Source: Antrihabitans cavernicola (GTDB lineage: Bacteria > Actinomycetota > Actinomycetes > Mycobacteriales > Mycobacteriaceae). Taken from it: a stretch of 64,000 nucleotides of DNA. Of this stretch, positions 26,594 to 35,515 are shown piece by piece (the stretch's first letter is position 1; the number at the start of each line of letters is the position of its first letter). The stretch is from NCBI RefSeq assembly GCF_008297975.1, contig NZ_VLNY01000018.1, positions 1 through 64,000 of the forward strand, written 5' to 3'. The notes beneath the pieces were generated by a model. That model was not told the origin of the DNA and searched no databases. It saw only the letters and a program-made list of their open reading frames with translations. The position numbers and the translations under genes are program-made.

Positions 26594-27256
26594 GTGGTCA
26601 ACAACCACTATCACCATCTCGCGTTCGGACCGCATACCGTTGCGCGCCAACAACGGCGCGGTAGCTACACGGCGTACGGCTCGCAGACCGAGCGACCCGA
26701 CGACGGGCCGATGAGGCTCGATCGGCGTGAGGAGTTGCTGATCGCGTCGCGCGATCAGTTTCAGATTGCGACAGTCACCGAGTCCGGCTGGCCTTACATG
26801 CAATATCGCAGTGGTCCCAAGGGATTTCTGCAAGTGCTCGACGACTCGCGGCTCGGATTCGCCGACTTTCGTGGCAACAATCAGTACGTCACCACATCGA
26901 ACATCGACGCCGACGGCAGGGTGGCGCTCTTCATCGTCGACTACCCGACCAAGCAACGATTGAAGCTCTACGGGCGCGCTCAGGTCATCGATGGTGACGA
27001 TGATCCAGAACTGCTGGATCGCCTGCAGCGCATAGGAGAAACGCGCATCGCCGCGACGTGCGAGCGCAGCATCGTCATCGATGTCGAGGCATTCGACTGG
27101 AATTGCACCCGCAGTATCATCCCGCGCTACGACCGCGAATATCTGAAGGATCTGTCTGATGTCTACCAGCGCAAGGCAGATGAGCGCGAGGCAGAGTTGA
27201 ACAAGCGCATAGCCGCGCTCGAAGCTGAGGTGGAGGGGTTGAAGGCGGCGGAGTAG
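26594..27256 (+). CDS. Pyridoxamine 5'-phosphate oxidase-like flavin/F420-type protein
   Basis: 220 residues from a GTG with AAGGAG upstream. The split-barrel core (about 45-165) shows QFQIATVTESGWPYMQYRSGPKGFLQVLDDSRLGFADFRGNNQY, a layout of PNPOx-like proteins that bind FMN or F420. The last 40 residues (VYQRKADEREAELNKRIAALEAEVEGL) form a probable coiled coil, which would favour dimer or higher assembly. No enzymatic specificity can be given. It is likely cotranscribed with the preceding transporter. Confidence 0.8.
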   Translation: MVNNHYHHLAFGPHTVARQQRRGSYTAYGSQTERPDDGPMRLDRREELLIASRDQFQIATVTESGWPYMQYRSGPKGFLQVLDDSRLGFADFRGNNQYVTTSNIDADGRVALFIVDYPTKQRLKLYGRAQVIDGDDDPELLDRLQRIGETRIAATCERSIVIDVEAFDWNCTRSIIPRYDREYLKDLSDVYQRKADEREAELNKRIAALEAEVEGLKAAE

Positions 27257-27265
27257 GCAGGGGTT

Positions 27266-28666
27266 CTACGGATCGTCATCGCCAGCCGATTCGATTGCCT
27301 GGTCGAGTAGTTCTTCGGGGTGGTGGGCGTGGTTGATTCTCGGTTTCTGTTCTGGATCAATGTGTTTGGGTGGAATCCACAGGGTGCGGCCAGGGTACTT
27401 GCGGTCGTCTCCGGCCTTGATCGTCTTCCATCCGGTTTCGGTTTTGGTGATGAGGGCGTGGCAGCCGTCGCAGGCGAAGGTTTCGTTCTCGATATCTGTT
27501 TTGCCGTCATCAGCCCACTCTTCGGGGTGATGGACCGCGCATAGCGAGGGCGGTTTGTCGCAGCGGGGTTTGGTGCACCCGCGATCGAAGGGGATCAGCA
27601 CAAGTCGTTGTTCACCGCTGGCGAGGCGGCTGGTTCTGCCGAGGTGCAGCGGTCGTCCGGCGTGGTCGAAGATCGCCAACCACGGTCTGGTTTTTTCGGC
27701 CATTTTGAGTGCGTCGGGGACGGGGATACGGCCGCCGGTGGCGGTGGTGGCGACTCCGGCGGCTTCTTCGAGTTGATCGAGGGTCATGGTGATGATCGCG
27801 GTGACGGGGAGTCCGCGGTGGGTGCCGGATTTCCCGGATTCGAGGGCTATTTCGCAGATCCGTTTCAGCGCGTCATGGTTGCGTTGGGCTGCGGTTCGAA
27901 CGTCTTTTGTGGCGGCGTCGGTGGTATCGGTGTTCTCGCTTGTTGGTGATGCCGGGTTGTCGGGGTTGTTCATTCCTGGTCTGGCGTGCTTGGCCAACAA
28001 TGCGTCCATGAGAGCCCGCAGGGTGGGGTCGATGCATCCGGATACCGGTGACATCAGGTCGGCGCCTTGGGGTCCGATCCGAAATGCGCGTCGTCGGGCT
28101 CGGTCGTGGTCGTCGGTGAGTTTCCCGTCCGGGTCGAGATAAGTCAGCAGCCGCTCGCCGGCTTTCTGCACGTCTTCGGGGGTGCCGTCCTGTGCGCACT
28201 GGGCGAGGATTTTCTCCGCGTCGTCACGGAGGGCTCGCGGTAGTGCTGCCGGGACGTCGTGCATGACGGCGGCGATTTTGCGGGCATGCTCGGGGCTGAT
28301 ATCACCGGACTGTTGGGCGGCCGACGTGGCGGGCAAGTCGACGGGAATCGGGTGTCCGCCGATGTCGTGCCAGGTCCCCAACTTTTTTGCTGCGGTGACG
28401 CGGGCGGTCGCATCGGAGCGGGAGAGCCGCAGCACGTCTTGGAGATACGACGCGATCGACGTGCAGCCAGCGTGTCGTGGCATCGACCGTTCGGTGGCCT
28501 GCACGATCAGCCGGGTGGAGACTGCCGCCAACTTCCGGTTCACGCGTTCGACGATCCTCATCGCCTCCGCGATGTCGTCGTCGGTCAGTGGTGTGAAGTC
28601 GCCATCGAGCGCCGCGGACACCGCAGCAGCGAGCGCTGCGACGGGTCCTTCGGTGATCGAATGCAT
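27266..28666 (-). CDS. DUF222/13E12-type protein with HNH endonuclease domain
   Basis: 466 residues from the ATG at 28666. The DUF222 region occupies about residues 30-330 (AVSTRLIVQATERSMPRHAGCTSIASYLQDVLRLSRSDATARV). The C-terminal HNH-type zinc site follows: DRGCTKPRCDKPPSLCAVHH, then ACDGCHALIT. In mycobacteria such 13E12 proteins are multi-copy and linked to repetitive DNA. Their function is not known; a nuclease role is inferred from the HNH fold. A 61-bp inverted repeat lies about 80 bases upstream of its start. Confidence 0.85.
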   Translation of the reverse strand: MHSITEGPVAALAAAVSAALDGDFTPLTDDDIAEAMRIVERVNRKLAAVSTRLIVQATERSMPRHAGCTSIASYLQDVLRLSRSDATARVTAAKKLGTWHDIGGHPIPVDLPATSAAQQSGDISPEHARKIAAVMHDVPAALPRALRDDAEKILAQCAQDGTPEDVQKAGERLLTYLDPDGKLTDDHDRARRRAFRIGPQGADLMSPVSGCIDPTLRALMDALLAKHARPGMNNPDNPASPTSENTDTTDAATKDVRTAAQRNHDALKRICEIALESGKSGTHRGLPVTAIITMTLDQLEEAAGVATTATGGRIPVPDALKMAEKTRPWLAIFDHAGRPLHLGRTSRLASGEQRLVLIPFDRGCTKPRCDKPPSLCAVHHPEEWADDGKTDIENETFACDGCHALITKTETGWKTIKAGDDRKYPGRTLWIPPKHIDPEQKPRINHAHHPEELLDQAIESAGDDDP

Positions 28667-28748
28667 GTGCTAATTCTAGCTGGACCCACTGACAAGAAAT
28701 TCTCTGAAACTGTTGGGGCTCATGGGAATTGCTACGAGCTGCTACTCC

Positions 28749-28809
28749 CGTGATCACGACCGAATGGTGGCAAATTTGCGATTTCGGCGACCATTTACTC
28801 GTGATCACG
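28749..28809. repeat. 61-bp near-perfect inverted repeat
   Basis: The two arms are CGTGATCACG-accg-AATGGTGGC (28749-28771) and GCGACCATT-tact-CGTGATCACG (28787-28809), with 15 bases between them. The outer 10-mer is itself a perfect palindrome present on both sides. The inner arms match at 8 of 9 positions. It lies between the stop of the BkaR-type gene (28819) and the start of the HNH gene. It could be a terminator-like hairpin, a binding site for the HNH/DUF222 protein, or a small repeat element. Confidence 0.75.
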
Positions 28810-28818
28810 GGGGGAGGA

Positions 28819-29409
28819 TTAGCCAAGCGCGGCAACTGCCATCGTTCGAAGAATGTTGCGAGCTTCTGCCGGAGCAGATTGATTGGCGCTGTGTGGCGTC
28901 GAGTTGATCAGGCCGAAGATGGCGTGCGCCTTCACCCGTGCAACTTGCTCGATGAGAGTCGAATCCGTTTGCTGCAGAACACCTACCCACAGCTCGACGT
29001 AGCGACGCTGGGTCTTGCGCACCTGGCGTCGCGCTGCCACCGGGAGGCTTTCGAGATCGCGATCCTGGATGCGGATGAGGTCGGGCTCGCCGAATGCGAA
29101 ATCCAGATGGAACTCGATCAGGGCGGCAAGGGCGCCTTCGGGCGAATCAGCCTGACTCGCAACGGCTGTGCCGCCGTCGAGCAGACGTTGGCTGATGCCG
29201 ACCAAGAGTTCGACCAGCAACGCTTCCTTGTTCGGGAAGTGCCGATAGACAGCGGGGCCGCTGATGCCCGCCGCGGCACCGAGGTCTTCGAGGCGGACAC
29301 CCATGTAGCCGCGCTCGGCGATCAAGCGACCCGCGGCTGCGAGCAACTGCTGGCGGCGGTCTGCCTTCATCTGTTCGCGTTTGGTGAGTGCGACCGTTTC
29401 GGTACTCAC
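28819..29409 (-). CDS. TetR family regulator, BkaR-like
   Basis: 196 residues from the GTG at 29409. An upstream GTG at 29415 is rejected because the ribosome site AAGGAGG sits directly against it and 5 bases before 29409. The DNA-binding domain reads RREQLLAAAGRLIAERGYMGVRLEDLGAAAGISGPAVYRHFPNKEALL with small changes. It is divergent from accD1, as M. tuberculosis Rv2506 (BkaR) is from its branched-chain keto-acid operon. By position it is the repressor of the leucine-degradation operon. The effector is probably a CoA-thioester intermediate. Confidence 0.82.
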   Translation of the reverse strand: MSTETVALTKREQMKADRRQQLLAAAGRLIAERGYMGVRLEDLGAAAGISGPAVYRHFPNKEALLVELLVGISQRLLDGGTAVASQADSPEGALAALIEFHLDFAFGEPDLIRIQDRDLESLPVAARRQVRKTQRRYVELWVGVLQQTDSTLIEQVARVKAHAIFGLINSTPHSANQSAPAEARNILRTMAVAALG

Positions 29410-29473
29410 GGCCACCTCCTTCAGGGCGCTCGCTGGACAACTCGGTTAATGGAGATTATCTTAGATTTCAGTT

Positions 29474-29490
29474 ATTGGCTATTAACCAAT
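29474..29490. promoter_or_regulatory. Candidate BkaR operator
   Basis: ATTGGCTATTAACCAAT is a 17-bp near-palindrome (5-bp perfect outer arms) in the AT-rich gap between the TetR gene and accD1. It lies 17 bases before the accD1 start, and the accD1 ribosome site GAGGA (29495-29499) follows it. A second GGTTAAT half-site occurs near 29440-29446. Confidence 0.6.
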
Positions 29491-29506
29491 CTGCGAGGAT
29501 GGCGGA

Positions 29507-31045
29507 ATGACAGTCGGCGAGGCCACGACCAAGAACCGGACGGCGCACGCTGCCCTGGTGACCGAGCTCCTCGACAAGCTGGCCGTTGCAGCATTGGGCG
29601 GCCCGGAGCGCTCTCGCGAGCGCCACGTCGCCCGCGGCAAGCTCTTGCCGCGCGATCGGGTCAACACTCTCCAGGACTCGGGTAGCCCGTTCCTGGAGCT
29701 GTCCCCGCTGGCCGCGAACGGCCTCTACGACGACGATTCGCCCGGCGCGGGGGTGATCACCGGCATCGGCCGGGTTTCGGGCCGAGAGTGCGTCATCGTT
29801 GCCAATGATGCGACCGTCAAGGGCGGCACCTACTACCCGATGACGGTTAAGAAGCATCTTCGCGCGCAGGAGGTCGCACTCCAGAACCAGCTGCCGTGCA
29901 TCTACCTGGTCGACTCGGGTGGCGCCTTTCTGCCGCGCCAGGACGAGGTCTTCCCGGACCGCGAGCACTTCGGCCGCATCTTCTACAACCAAGCGACCAT
30001 GAGCGCGAAGGGGATCCCACAGATCGCGGCGGTCATGGGCTCGTGCACCGCGGGTGGCGCTTACGTGCCTGCCATGAGCGACGAGGCCATCATCGTCCGC
30101 AATCAGGGCACCATCTTCCTCGGCGGCCCGCCTCTGGTGAAGGCCGCGACCGGTGAAGTCGTGACCGCAGAAGAACTCGGCGGCGGCGATCTGCACTCGA
30201 AGACCTCCGGCGTGACCGATCATCTCGCCGACGACGATCAGGACGCATTGCGCATCGTCCGCCGCATCGTGGCGACGCTCGGCCCGCGCAAGGATCGGCC
30301 ATGGGACGTCGTCCCGACCGTCGAAGCCGTTGCGCCGCAAACGGAGCTGTACGACGTGGTGCCCACCGACCCACGCACGCCCTACGACGTGCACGAGGTG
30401 ATCACCCGAATCGTCGACGGCGGTGAGTTCCAGGAGTTCAAAGCCGAATACGGCAAGACGCTGGTCACCGGCTTCGCACGTATCCACGGTCACCCGGTCG
30501 GCATCATCGGCAACAACGGTGTGCTGTTCAGCGAATCCGCCATGAAGGGCGCACATTTCATCGAACTCTGCGACAAACGCAGTGTCCCGCTGATCTTCCT
30601 GCAGAACCTGTCCGGATTCATGGTCGGCCGCGACTACGAGGCGGGCGGCATCGCCAAGCACGGCGCCAAGATGGTGACCGCCGTCGCCTGCGCCCGGGTG
30701 CCGAAGCTGACGGTGGTGATCGGTGGCTCCTACGGCGCGGGCAACTACTCGATGTGCGGCCGCGCGTATTCGCCTCGCTTCCTGTGGATGTGGCCGAACG
30801 CGCGTATCTCGGTGATGGGCGGCGAGCAGGCCGCGCAGGTCCTCGGCTCGGTCGGCTCCGACAACGATCCCAATGCCATCCGCGCGCAGTACGAGCGCCA
30901 AGGCAACCCCTACTACTCGACCGCGCGACTGTGGGACGACGGGGTCATCGACCCCGCCGATACCAGAACCGTTCTCGGCCTTGCCCTTTCCGTATGCGCC
31001 AACGCGCCGATCGAGCCGGTTTCCTACGGCGTCTTCAGGATGTGA
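29507..31045 (+). CDS. accD1: AccD1, methylcrotonyl-CoA carboxylase beta subunit
   Basis: 512 residues, a full-length carboxyltransferase. Visible are the N-lobe motif [42 protein letters not shown] (oxyanion loop) and, in the C-lobe, [23 protein letters not shown] and [38 protein letters not shown]. These are typical of 3-methylcrotonyl-CoA carboxylases. It transfers the carboxyl group from biotin on AccA1 to 3-methylcrotonyl-CoA in leucine breakdown. It leads an operon in the gene order of M. tuberculosis Rv2502c-Rv2498c. Confidence 0.92.
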   Translation: MTVGEATTKNRTAHAALVTELLDKLAVAALGGPERSRERHVARGKLLPRDRVNTLQDSGSPFLELSPLAANGLYDDDSPGAGVITGIGRVSGRECVIVANDATVKGGTYYPMTVKKHLRAQEVALQNQLPCIYLVDSGGAFLPRQDEVFPDREHFGRIFYNQATMSAKGIPQIAAVMGSCTAGGAYVPAMSDEAIIVRNQGTIFLGGPPLVKAATGEVVTAEELGGGDLHSKTSGVTDHLADDDQDALRIVRRIVATLGPRKDRPWDVVPTVEAVAPQTELYDVVPTDPRTPYDVHEVITRIVDGGEFQEFKAEYGKTLVTGFARIHGHPVGIIGNNGVLFSESAMKGAHFIELCDKRSVPLIFLQNLSGFMVGRDYEAGGIAKHGAKMVTAVACARVPKLTVVIGGSYGAGNYSMCGRAYSPRFLWMWPNARISVMGGEQAAQVLGSVGSDNDPNAIRAQYERQGNPYYSTARLWDDGVIDPADTRTVLGLALSVCANAPIEPVSYGVFRM

Positions 31046-31050
31046 CAGCT

Positions 31051-33042
31051 ATGACAACGTTCGACACCATCCTGGTTGCCAACCGCGGCGAGATCGCGGT
31101 CCGCGTCATCCGGACCCTGCGCGCCATGGGAATTCGATCGGTCGCCGTCTACAGCGAGGCCGACGCCGACGCACTGCATGTGCATGAGGCCGACACCGCA
31201 GTGCTGCTCGGACCGGCAGCTGCGCGGGAGAGCTACCTCGACATCGCCAAGGTCGTCGCGGCAGCGCAGCGAACCGGCGCTCAAGCCGTACACCCCGGCT
31301 ACGGCTTCCTCTCGGAGAACAAGGATTTCGCTGCCGCCCTGGAGAAGGCGGGCATCGCGTTCCTCGGTCCATCGGCGCGCGCCATCGAGGTGATGGGCGA
31401 CAAGATCACCGCCAAGAACGCGGTGGTGAAGTTCGACGTTCCCGTCGTTCCTGGCATCGCCAAGCCCAACCTGACCGACGCCGACCTCATCGCAGCTGCA
31501 GATGACATCGGCTACCCCGTCCTGGTCAAGCCGTCGGCCGGCGGTGGTGGCAAGGGCATGCGCCTGGTCGAAGATCCTGCCAAGCTTGCCGAAGCGTTGG
31601 CGAGTGCGCGTCGTGAGGCGGCGTCGTCGTTCGGCGACGACACGCTGTTCCTCGAGCGATTCGTGCTGCGGCCCAGGCACATCGAGGTGCAGGTGATGGC
31701 CGACAAACACGGCAACGTCATTCACCTCGGCGAGCGTGAATGCAGCTTGCAACGCAGGCATCAAAAGGTGATCGAGGAAGCGCCGTCACCGTTGCTCGAC
31801 GAAGCAACGCGTGCGCGGATCGGTGAAGCAGCCTGCAACACGGCACGCAGCGTCGACTACACGGGCGCGGGCACCGTCGAATTCATCGTCTCCGCCGACG
31901 CACCCGACGAGTTCTTCTTCATGGAAATGAATACTCGCCTGCAGGTAGAACATCCGGTGACCGAGATGGTGACCGGATACGACCTGGTCGAAATGCAGGT
32001 TCGGGTCGCCGCAGGCGAAAAGCTGACGGTGTCGCAGGACGATGTCACGCTGACCGGCCACGCCATCGAAACCCGTGTCTATGCCGAAGATCCCGGCCGT
32101 GGCTTCCTGCCGACCGGTGGCCGTGTCCTCGCCCTGCACGAGCCGACCGGGCCCGGCGTTCGCGTCGACTCCGGTCTTCGCACAGGCACCGTCGTCGGCA
32201 GCGACTACGACCCGATGCTGTCGAAGGTGATCGCGTACGCCGCCGACCGCCCCGGCGCGCTCCGTGCCCTCGACAAGGCGCTCGCCGACACCGCGGTCCT
32301 CGGCGTCGTCACCAACATCGAGTTCGCGCGTTTCCTCCTCGCGGACCCGGATGTGGTTGCGGGCAAACTGGATACCGGACTGCTGGATCGCCGAGTCGAA
32401 GATTTCACCCCGGCTGCGGCGACCGATGATCACTTCATCGCGGCCGCCGCGCGCAGGTGGCTGCAAGGCTGGGGCAAGGCAGGCACGGACCCGTGGGACA
32501 GCCCGACCGGCTGGCGAGTCGGCGACGCGTATCCGACCAGCATCCGACTCGGTGCGCTCGGTCGTACCGACCACGTGCGCATCACCGGAACTCCGACCAG
32601 CGCGACCGTCACCGTCGAAGGCGGCGAAAGTCGAACGGTCAGTGCGGTTTCGGTGGGGCCGACGCTTGCGGTCACCATCGACGGCGTGCGCACGGAATAC
32701 CTGGTGGCAGACGACGGCGGCCTGATCTGGTTGGCAAGCCGCACGGGAACAACCGTTCTGCGCGAGGTGCAGGAGGTGAGTGTCCGCGAAGGCGACACGC
32801 ACGCCGGGGATGCCGAAATCACCAGTCCGATGCCGGGATCGGTCATCGCTGTTCAGGTCGAGAGCGGTGCCGGTGTCAAGGCAGGCGACGCCATTGTCGT
32901 CGTCGAAGCGATGAAGATGGAGCATTCGTTGACGTCGCCGATCGACGGCACCGTCGAATTGCTCGCCGCCACAGGCGAACAGGTCAAGGTGGATCAAATT
33001 CTCGCCCGCGTAGTACCGAACACGAAGGATGCCGCATCATGA
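31051..33042 (+). CDS. accA1: AccA1, biotin carboxylase/BCCP alpha subunit
   Basis: 663 residues. The long open frame upstream is ignored, because the ATG at 31051 lies 6 bases after accD1 and gives the exact biotin carboxylase start ([22 protein letters not shown]). Further marks are the Gly-rich ATP loop [14 protein letters not shown], the [10 protein letters not shown] segment, and the C-terminal biotinyl domain with EAMKMEH, where Lys622 is the biotin attachment site. Together with AccD1 it forms the acyl-CoA carboxylase. It overlaps the next gene by ATGA. Confidence 0.94.
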   Translation: MTTFDTILVANRGEIAVRVIRTLRAMGIRSVAVYSEADADALHVHEADTAVLLGPAAARESYLDIAKVVAAAQRTGAQAVHPGYGFLSENKDFAAALEKAGIAFLGPSARAIEVMGDKITAKNAVVKFDVPVVPGIAKPNLTDADLIAAADDIGYPVLVKPSAGGGGKGMRLVEDPAKLAEALASARREAASSFGDDTLFLERFVLRPRHIEVQVMADKHGNVIHLGERECSLQRRHQKVIEEAPSPLLDEATRARIGEAACNTARSVDYTGAGTVEFIVSADAPDEFFFMEMNTRLQVEHPVTEMVTGYDLVEMQVRVAAGEKLTVSQDDVTLTGHAIETRVYAEDPGRGFLPTGGRVLALHEPTGPGVRVDSGLRTGTVVGSDYDPMLSKVIAYAADRPGALRALDKALADTAVLGVVTNIEFARFLLADPDVVAGKLDTGLLDRRVEDFTPAAATDDHFIAAAARRWLQGWGKAGTDPWDSPTGWRVGDAYPTSIRLGALGRTDHVRITGTPTSATVTVEGGESRTVSAVSVGPTLAVTIDGVRTEYLVADDGGLIWLASRTGTTVLREVQEVSVREGDTHAGDAEITSPMPGSVIAVQVESGAGVKAGDAIVVVEAMKMEHSLTSPIDGTVELLAATGEQVKVDQILARVVPNTKDAAS

Positions 33043-34202
33043 CCGACTACCTGACCACCGGCCAGCTGCCCGAGGAATACGACCAGCTCGCCAAGACCGT
33101 CCGCGACTTCGCGCAGAGCGTGGTTGCCCCCGTCGCGGCCGAACACGATGCCAACCACACTTTCCCGTACAAGGTTGTCGACGGTATGGCCGACATGGGC
33201 CTGTTCGGTCTGCCGTTCCCCGAGGAGTACGGTGGCATGGGCGGCGACTACTTCGCACTGTGTCTCGCCCTCGAAGAACTGGGCAAGGTCGACCAGAGCG
33301 TCGCCATCACACTGGAGGCGGGCGTTTCGCTCGGCGCCATGCCGGTCTACCGCTTCGGCAACGACGCTCAGAAACAAGAGTGGTTGCCGCAGTTGACGAG
33401 TGGCAAGTCGTTGGCCGCGTTCGGTCTCACCGAGCCGGGCGCTGGCAGCGACGCGGGCGGCACCAAAACGACCGCAAAGCAGGACAGCGGCGAGTGGATC
33501 ATCAACGGCAACAAGCAGTTCATCACCAACTCGGGCACCGATATCACCCGGCTGGTGACAGTCACCGCCGTCACGGGCCAGAACGATGTCGGCAAGAAGG
33601 AAATCTCGACCATTCTGGTGCCGACGTCGACGCCCGGCTTCACCGCCGAGCCCGCCTACAACAAGGTGGGCTGGAACGCCTCCGACACCCACCCGCTGAC
33701 CTTCCAAGACGTTCGCGTCCCCGAAGAGAACCTGCTGGGGGAGCGTGGCCGTGGCTACGCCAACTTCCTGCGCATCCTCGACGAGGGCCGCATCGCGATC
33801 GCCGCGCTGAGTGTCGGTGCGGCACAGGGATGTGTCGACGAAAGCGTGAAGTACGCGAAGGAGCGCGAGGCGTTCGGCAAGACCATCGGCCGCAACCAGG
33901 CCATCGCCTTCAAGATCGCGCGCATGGAGGTGCGTGCACATGTCGCGCGTACCGCCTACTACGACGCAGCCGCACTCATGTTGGCGGGCAAGCCTTTCAA
34001 GAAGCAGGCATCCATCGCCAAGCTCGTCGCGAGCGAGGCGGCGATGGACAACGCGCGCGACGCCACGCAGATCTTCGGCGGCTACGGGTTCATGAACGAG
34101 TACCCCGTCGCTCGGCACTACCGCGACTCGAAAATCTTGGAGATCGGCGAGGGCACCACCGAGGTGCAGTTGATGCTGATCGCGCGGGAGGCGGGACTGT
34201 GA
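33039..34202 (+). CDS. fadE19: FadE19-like acyl-CoA dehydrogenase (isovaleryl/branched-chain type)
   Basis: 387 residues, the normal length. The ATG at 33039 overlaps the accA1 stop (ATGA). Signatures are [18 protein letters not shown] and the FAD-binding [34 protein letters not shown] at the C-terminus. By position it matches Rv2500c in the M. tuberculosis leucine operon and would oxidise isovaleryl-CoA to 3-methylcrotonyl-CoA, the substrate of AccA1/AccD1. The exact chain preference is inferred from context. Confidence 0.9.
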   Translation: MTDYLTTGQLPEEYDQLAKTVRDFAQSVVAPVAAEHDANHTFPYKVVDGMADMGLFGLPFPEEYGGMGGDYFALCLALEELGKVDQSVAITLEAGVSLGAMPVYRFGNDAQKQEWLPQLTSGKSLAAFGLTEPGAGSDAGGTKTTAKQDSGEWIINGNKQFITNSGTDITRLVTVTAVTGQNDVGKKEISTILVPTSTPGFTAEPAYNKVGWNASDTHPLTFQDVRVPEENLLGERGRGYANFLRILDEGRIAIAALSVGAAQGCVDESVKYAKEREAFGKTIGRNQAIAFKIARMEVRAHVARTAYYDAAALMLAGKPFKKQASIAKLVASEAAMDNARDATQIFGGYGFMNEYPVARHYRDSKILEIGEGTTEVQLMLIAREAGL

Positions 34203-34696
34203 CGCGCCACGTCGTCCAACGCGGCCTCTGGTTCGAGGAGTTCGAAACCGATGTCGTCTACAAGCACCGGCCGGGACGAACCATCACCGAGGCCGACAAC
34301 GTCCTGTTCACCACGCTGACCATGAATACCCAAGCGCTGCATCTGGATGCGGCGTTCAGCGAGGCCTTGCCGCCGTTCAACCAGCGGTTGGTGAACTCGA
34401 TGTTCACGCTGTCCACGTTGGTCGGGCTTTCGGTCGCGCAACTGACCCAGGGCACCATCGTCGCGAACCTCGGGTTCTCCGACATCGCCTTCCCGAAGCC
34501 GCTCTTCCACGGCGACACCATGTACGCCGAGACGGTGATCACCGACCTGCGAGAGTCGAAGAGCCGTCCGGGAGAGGGGATCGTGACGTTCGCGCACACC
34601 GCCCTCAATCAGCACGGCGACATCGTGGCCACCGCGACGCGCAAGACCCTCGTTCGAAAGAAGCCGACCGGGGCGACGGAAGCTGGTTCAGCATGA
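34199..34696 (+). CDS. MaoC-family hydratase
   Basis: 165 residues. The GTG start overlaps the fadE19 stop (GTGA) and follows GGAGGCGG. The single hot-dog domain shows FPKPLFHGDTMYAETVI and, near residue 35, the TEADNVLFTTLTMNTQALHLD region typical of MaoC-like hydratases. Its homologue in the same position in M. tuberculosis (Rv2499c) has been linked to itaconyl-CoA/methylglutaconyl-CoA hydration. It would hydrate 3-methylglutaconyl-CoA here. It overlaps the next gene by ATGA. Confidence 0.85.
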   Translation: MTRHVVQRGLWFEEFETDVVYKHRPGRTITEADNVLFTTLTMNTQALHLDAAFSEALPPFNQRLVNSMFTLSTLVGLSVAQLTQGTIVANLGFSDIAFPKPLFHGDTMYAETVITDLRESKSRPGEGIVTFAHTALNQHGDIVATATRKTLVRKKPTGATEAGSA

Positions 34697-35499
34697 CGTG
34701 GGTTGCGCCCGGCCCGGGTTGGCTCTTCTGCCCAGCCGATCGACCGGAGCGGTTCGCAAAAGCAGCGGCGGCGGCGGACGTGGTGATCCTGGACCTCGAG
34801 GACGGTGTCTCGGCAGGCGACAAGGCCGCGGCACGGCAGGCGCTGATCGACACGCCGCTCGATCCGAACAGCACTGTGGTGCGGGTCAATTCGGCCGATA
34901 CCGACGATTTCGCGCTGGACCTGGCGGCCGTGGAACAGACCGCGTACCGCCTGATCATGTTGCCCAAATGCGAGTCACCCGAGCAGGTCGCACTGCTCTC
35001 GCCGCGTGAAGTGATCGTGCTGATCGAGTCGCCACTCGGTGCCCTCACGGTCGTGCAATCGATCCAGGCCGACAACGCGATCGGCGTGATGTGGGGTGCC
35101 GAAGATCTGATTGCCGGGCTCGCCGGAAACGCCAGCCGAGGTGCGGACGGGCTGTACCGCTCCGTTCCGCAGCAGGTTCGCTCGACGACGCTCCTTGCTG
35201 CCAAGGCATACGGCCGGTTCGCCCTCGATTCGGTGTATGTCGACATCAAGGATCTCGGTGGTCTGCGAACCGAGACCGACGACGCGGTCGCGGTCGGCTT
35301 CGACGGCAAGGTAGCGATTCATCCCACGCAGGTGGCGGTGATCAAGGAGGCATACGCGCCGACAGCCGACGAGCTGGCATGGGCGAAACGAGTTCTCGCG
35401 GCTGTCGCAAACGAGCGCGGGGTCTTCGCCTTCGAGGGCAAGATGGTGGACGCTCCCGTTCTGCGCCATGCGGAACGAATCGTTCATCGTGCGACCTGA
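34693..35499 (+). CDS. CitE-like beta-hydroxyacyl-CoA lyase (HpcH/HpaI family)
   Basis: 268 residues. The HpcH/HpaI-CitE fold shows FCPADRPERFAKAAAAADVVILDLEDGVSAGDKAAAR (metal-binding acids), LIESPLG, and GKVAIHPTQVAVI near the C-terminus. Its M. tuberculosis counterpart by position (Rv2498c) was reported as a lyase acting on (R)-HMG-CoA and citramalyl-CoA, joining leucine breakdown with itaconate disposal. It would yield acetyl-CoA and acetoacetate from HMG-CoA. Translation is coupled to the MaoC gene through ATGA. Confidence 0.88.
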   Translation: MTWVAPGPGWLFCPADRPERFAKAAAAADVVILDLEDGVSAGDKAAARQALIDTPLDPNSTVVRVNSADTDDFALDLAAVEQTAYRLIMLPKCESPEQVALLSPREVIVLIESPLGALTVVQSIQADNAIGVMWGAEDLIAGLAGNASRGADGLYRSVPQQVRSTTLLAAKAYGRFALDSVYVDIKDLGGLRTETDDAVAVGFDGKVAIHPTQVAVIKEAYAPTADELAWAKRVLAAVANERGVFAFEGKMVDAPVLRHAERIVHRAT

Positions 35500-35515
35500 C
35501 CTAGGAGAGCCCGAC

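Noticed and set aside
32457-33038. Upstream extension of the fadE19 frame into accA1
   Set aside because: It overlaps the well-supported AccA1 C-terminus, and the ATG at 33039 with the ATGA overlap gives the normal protein.
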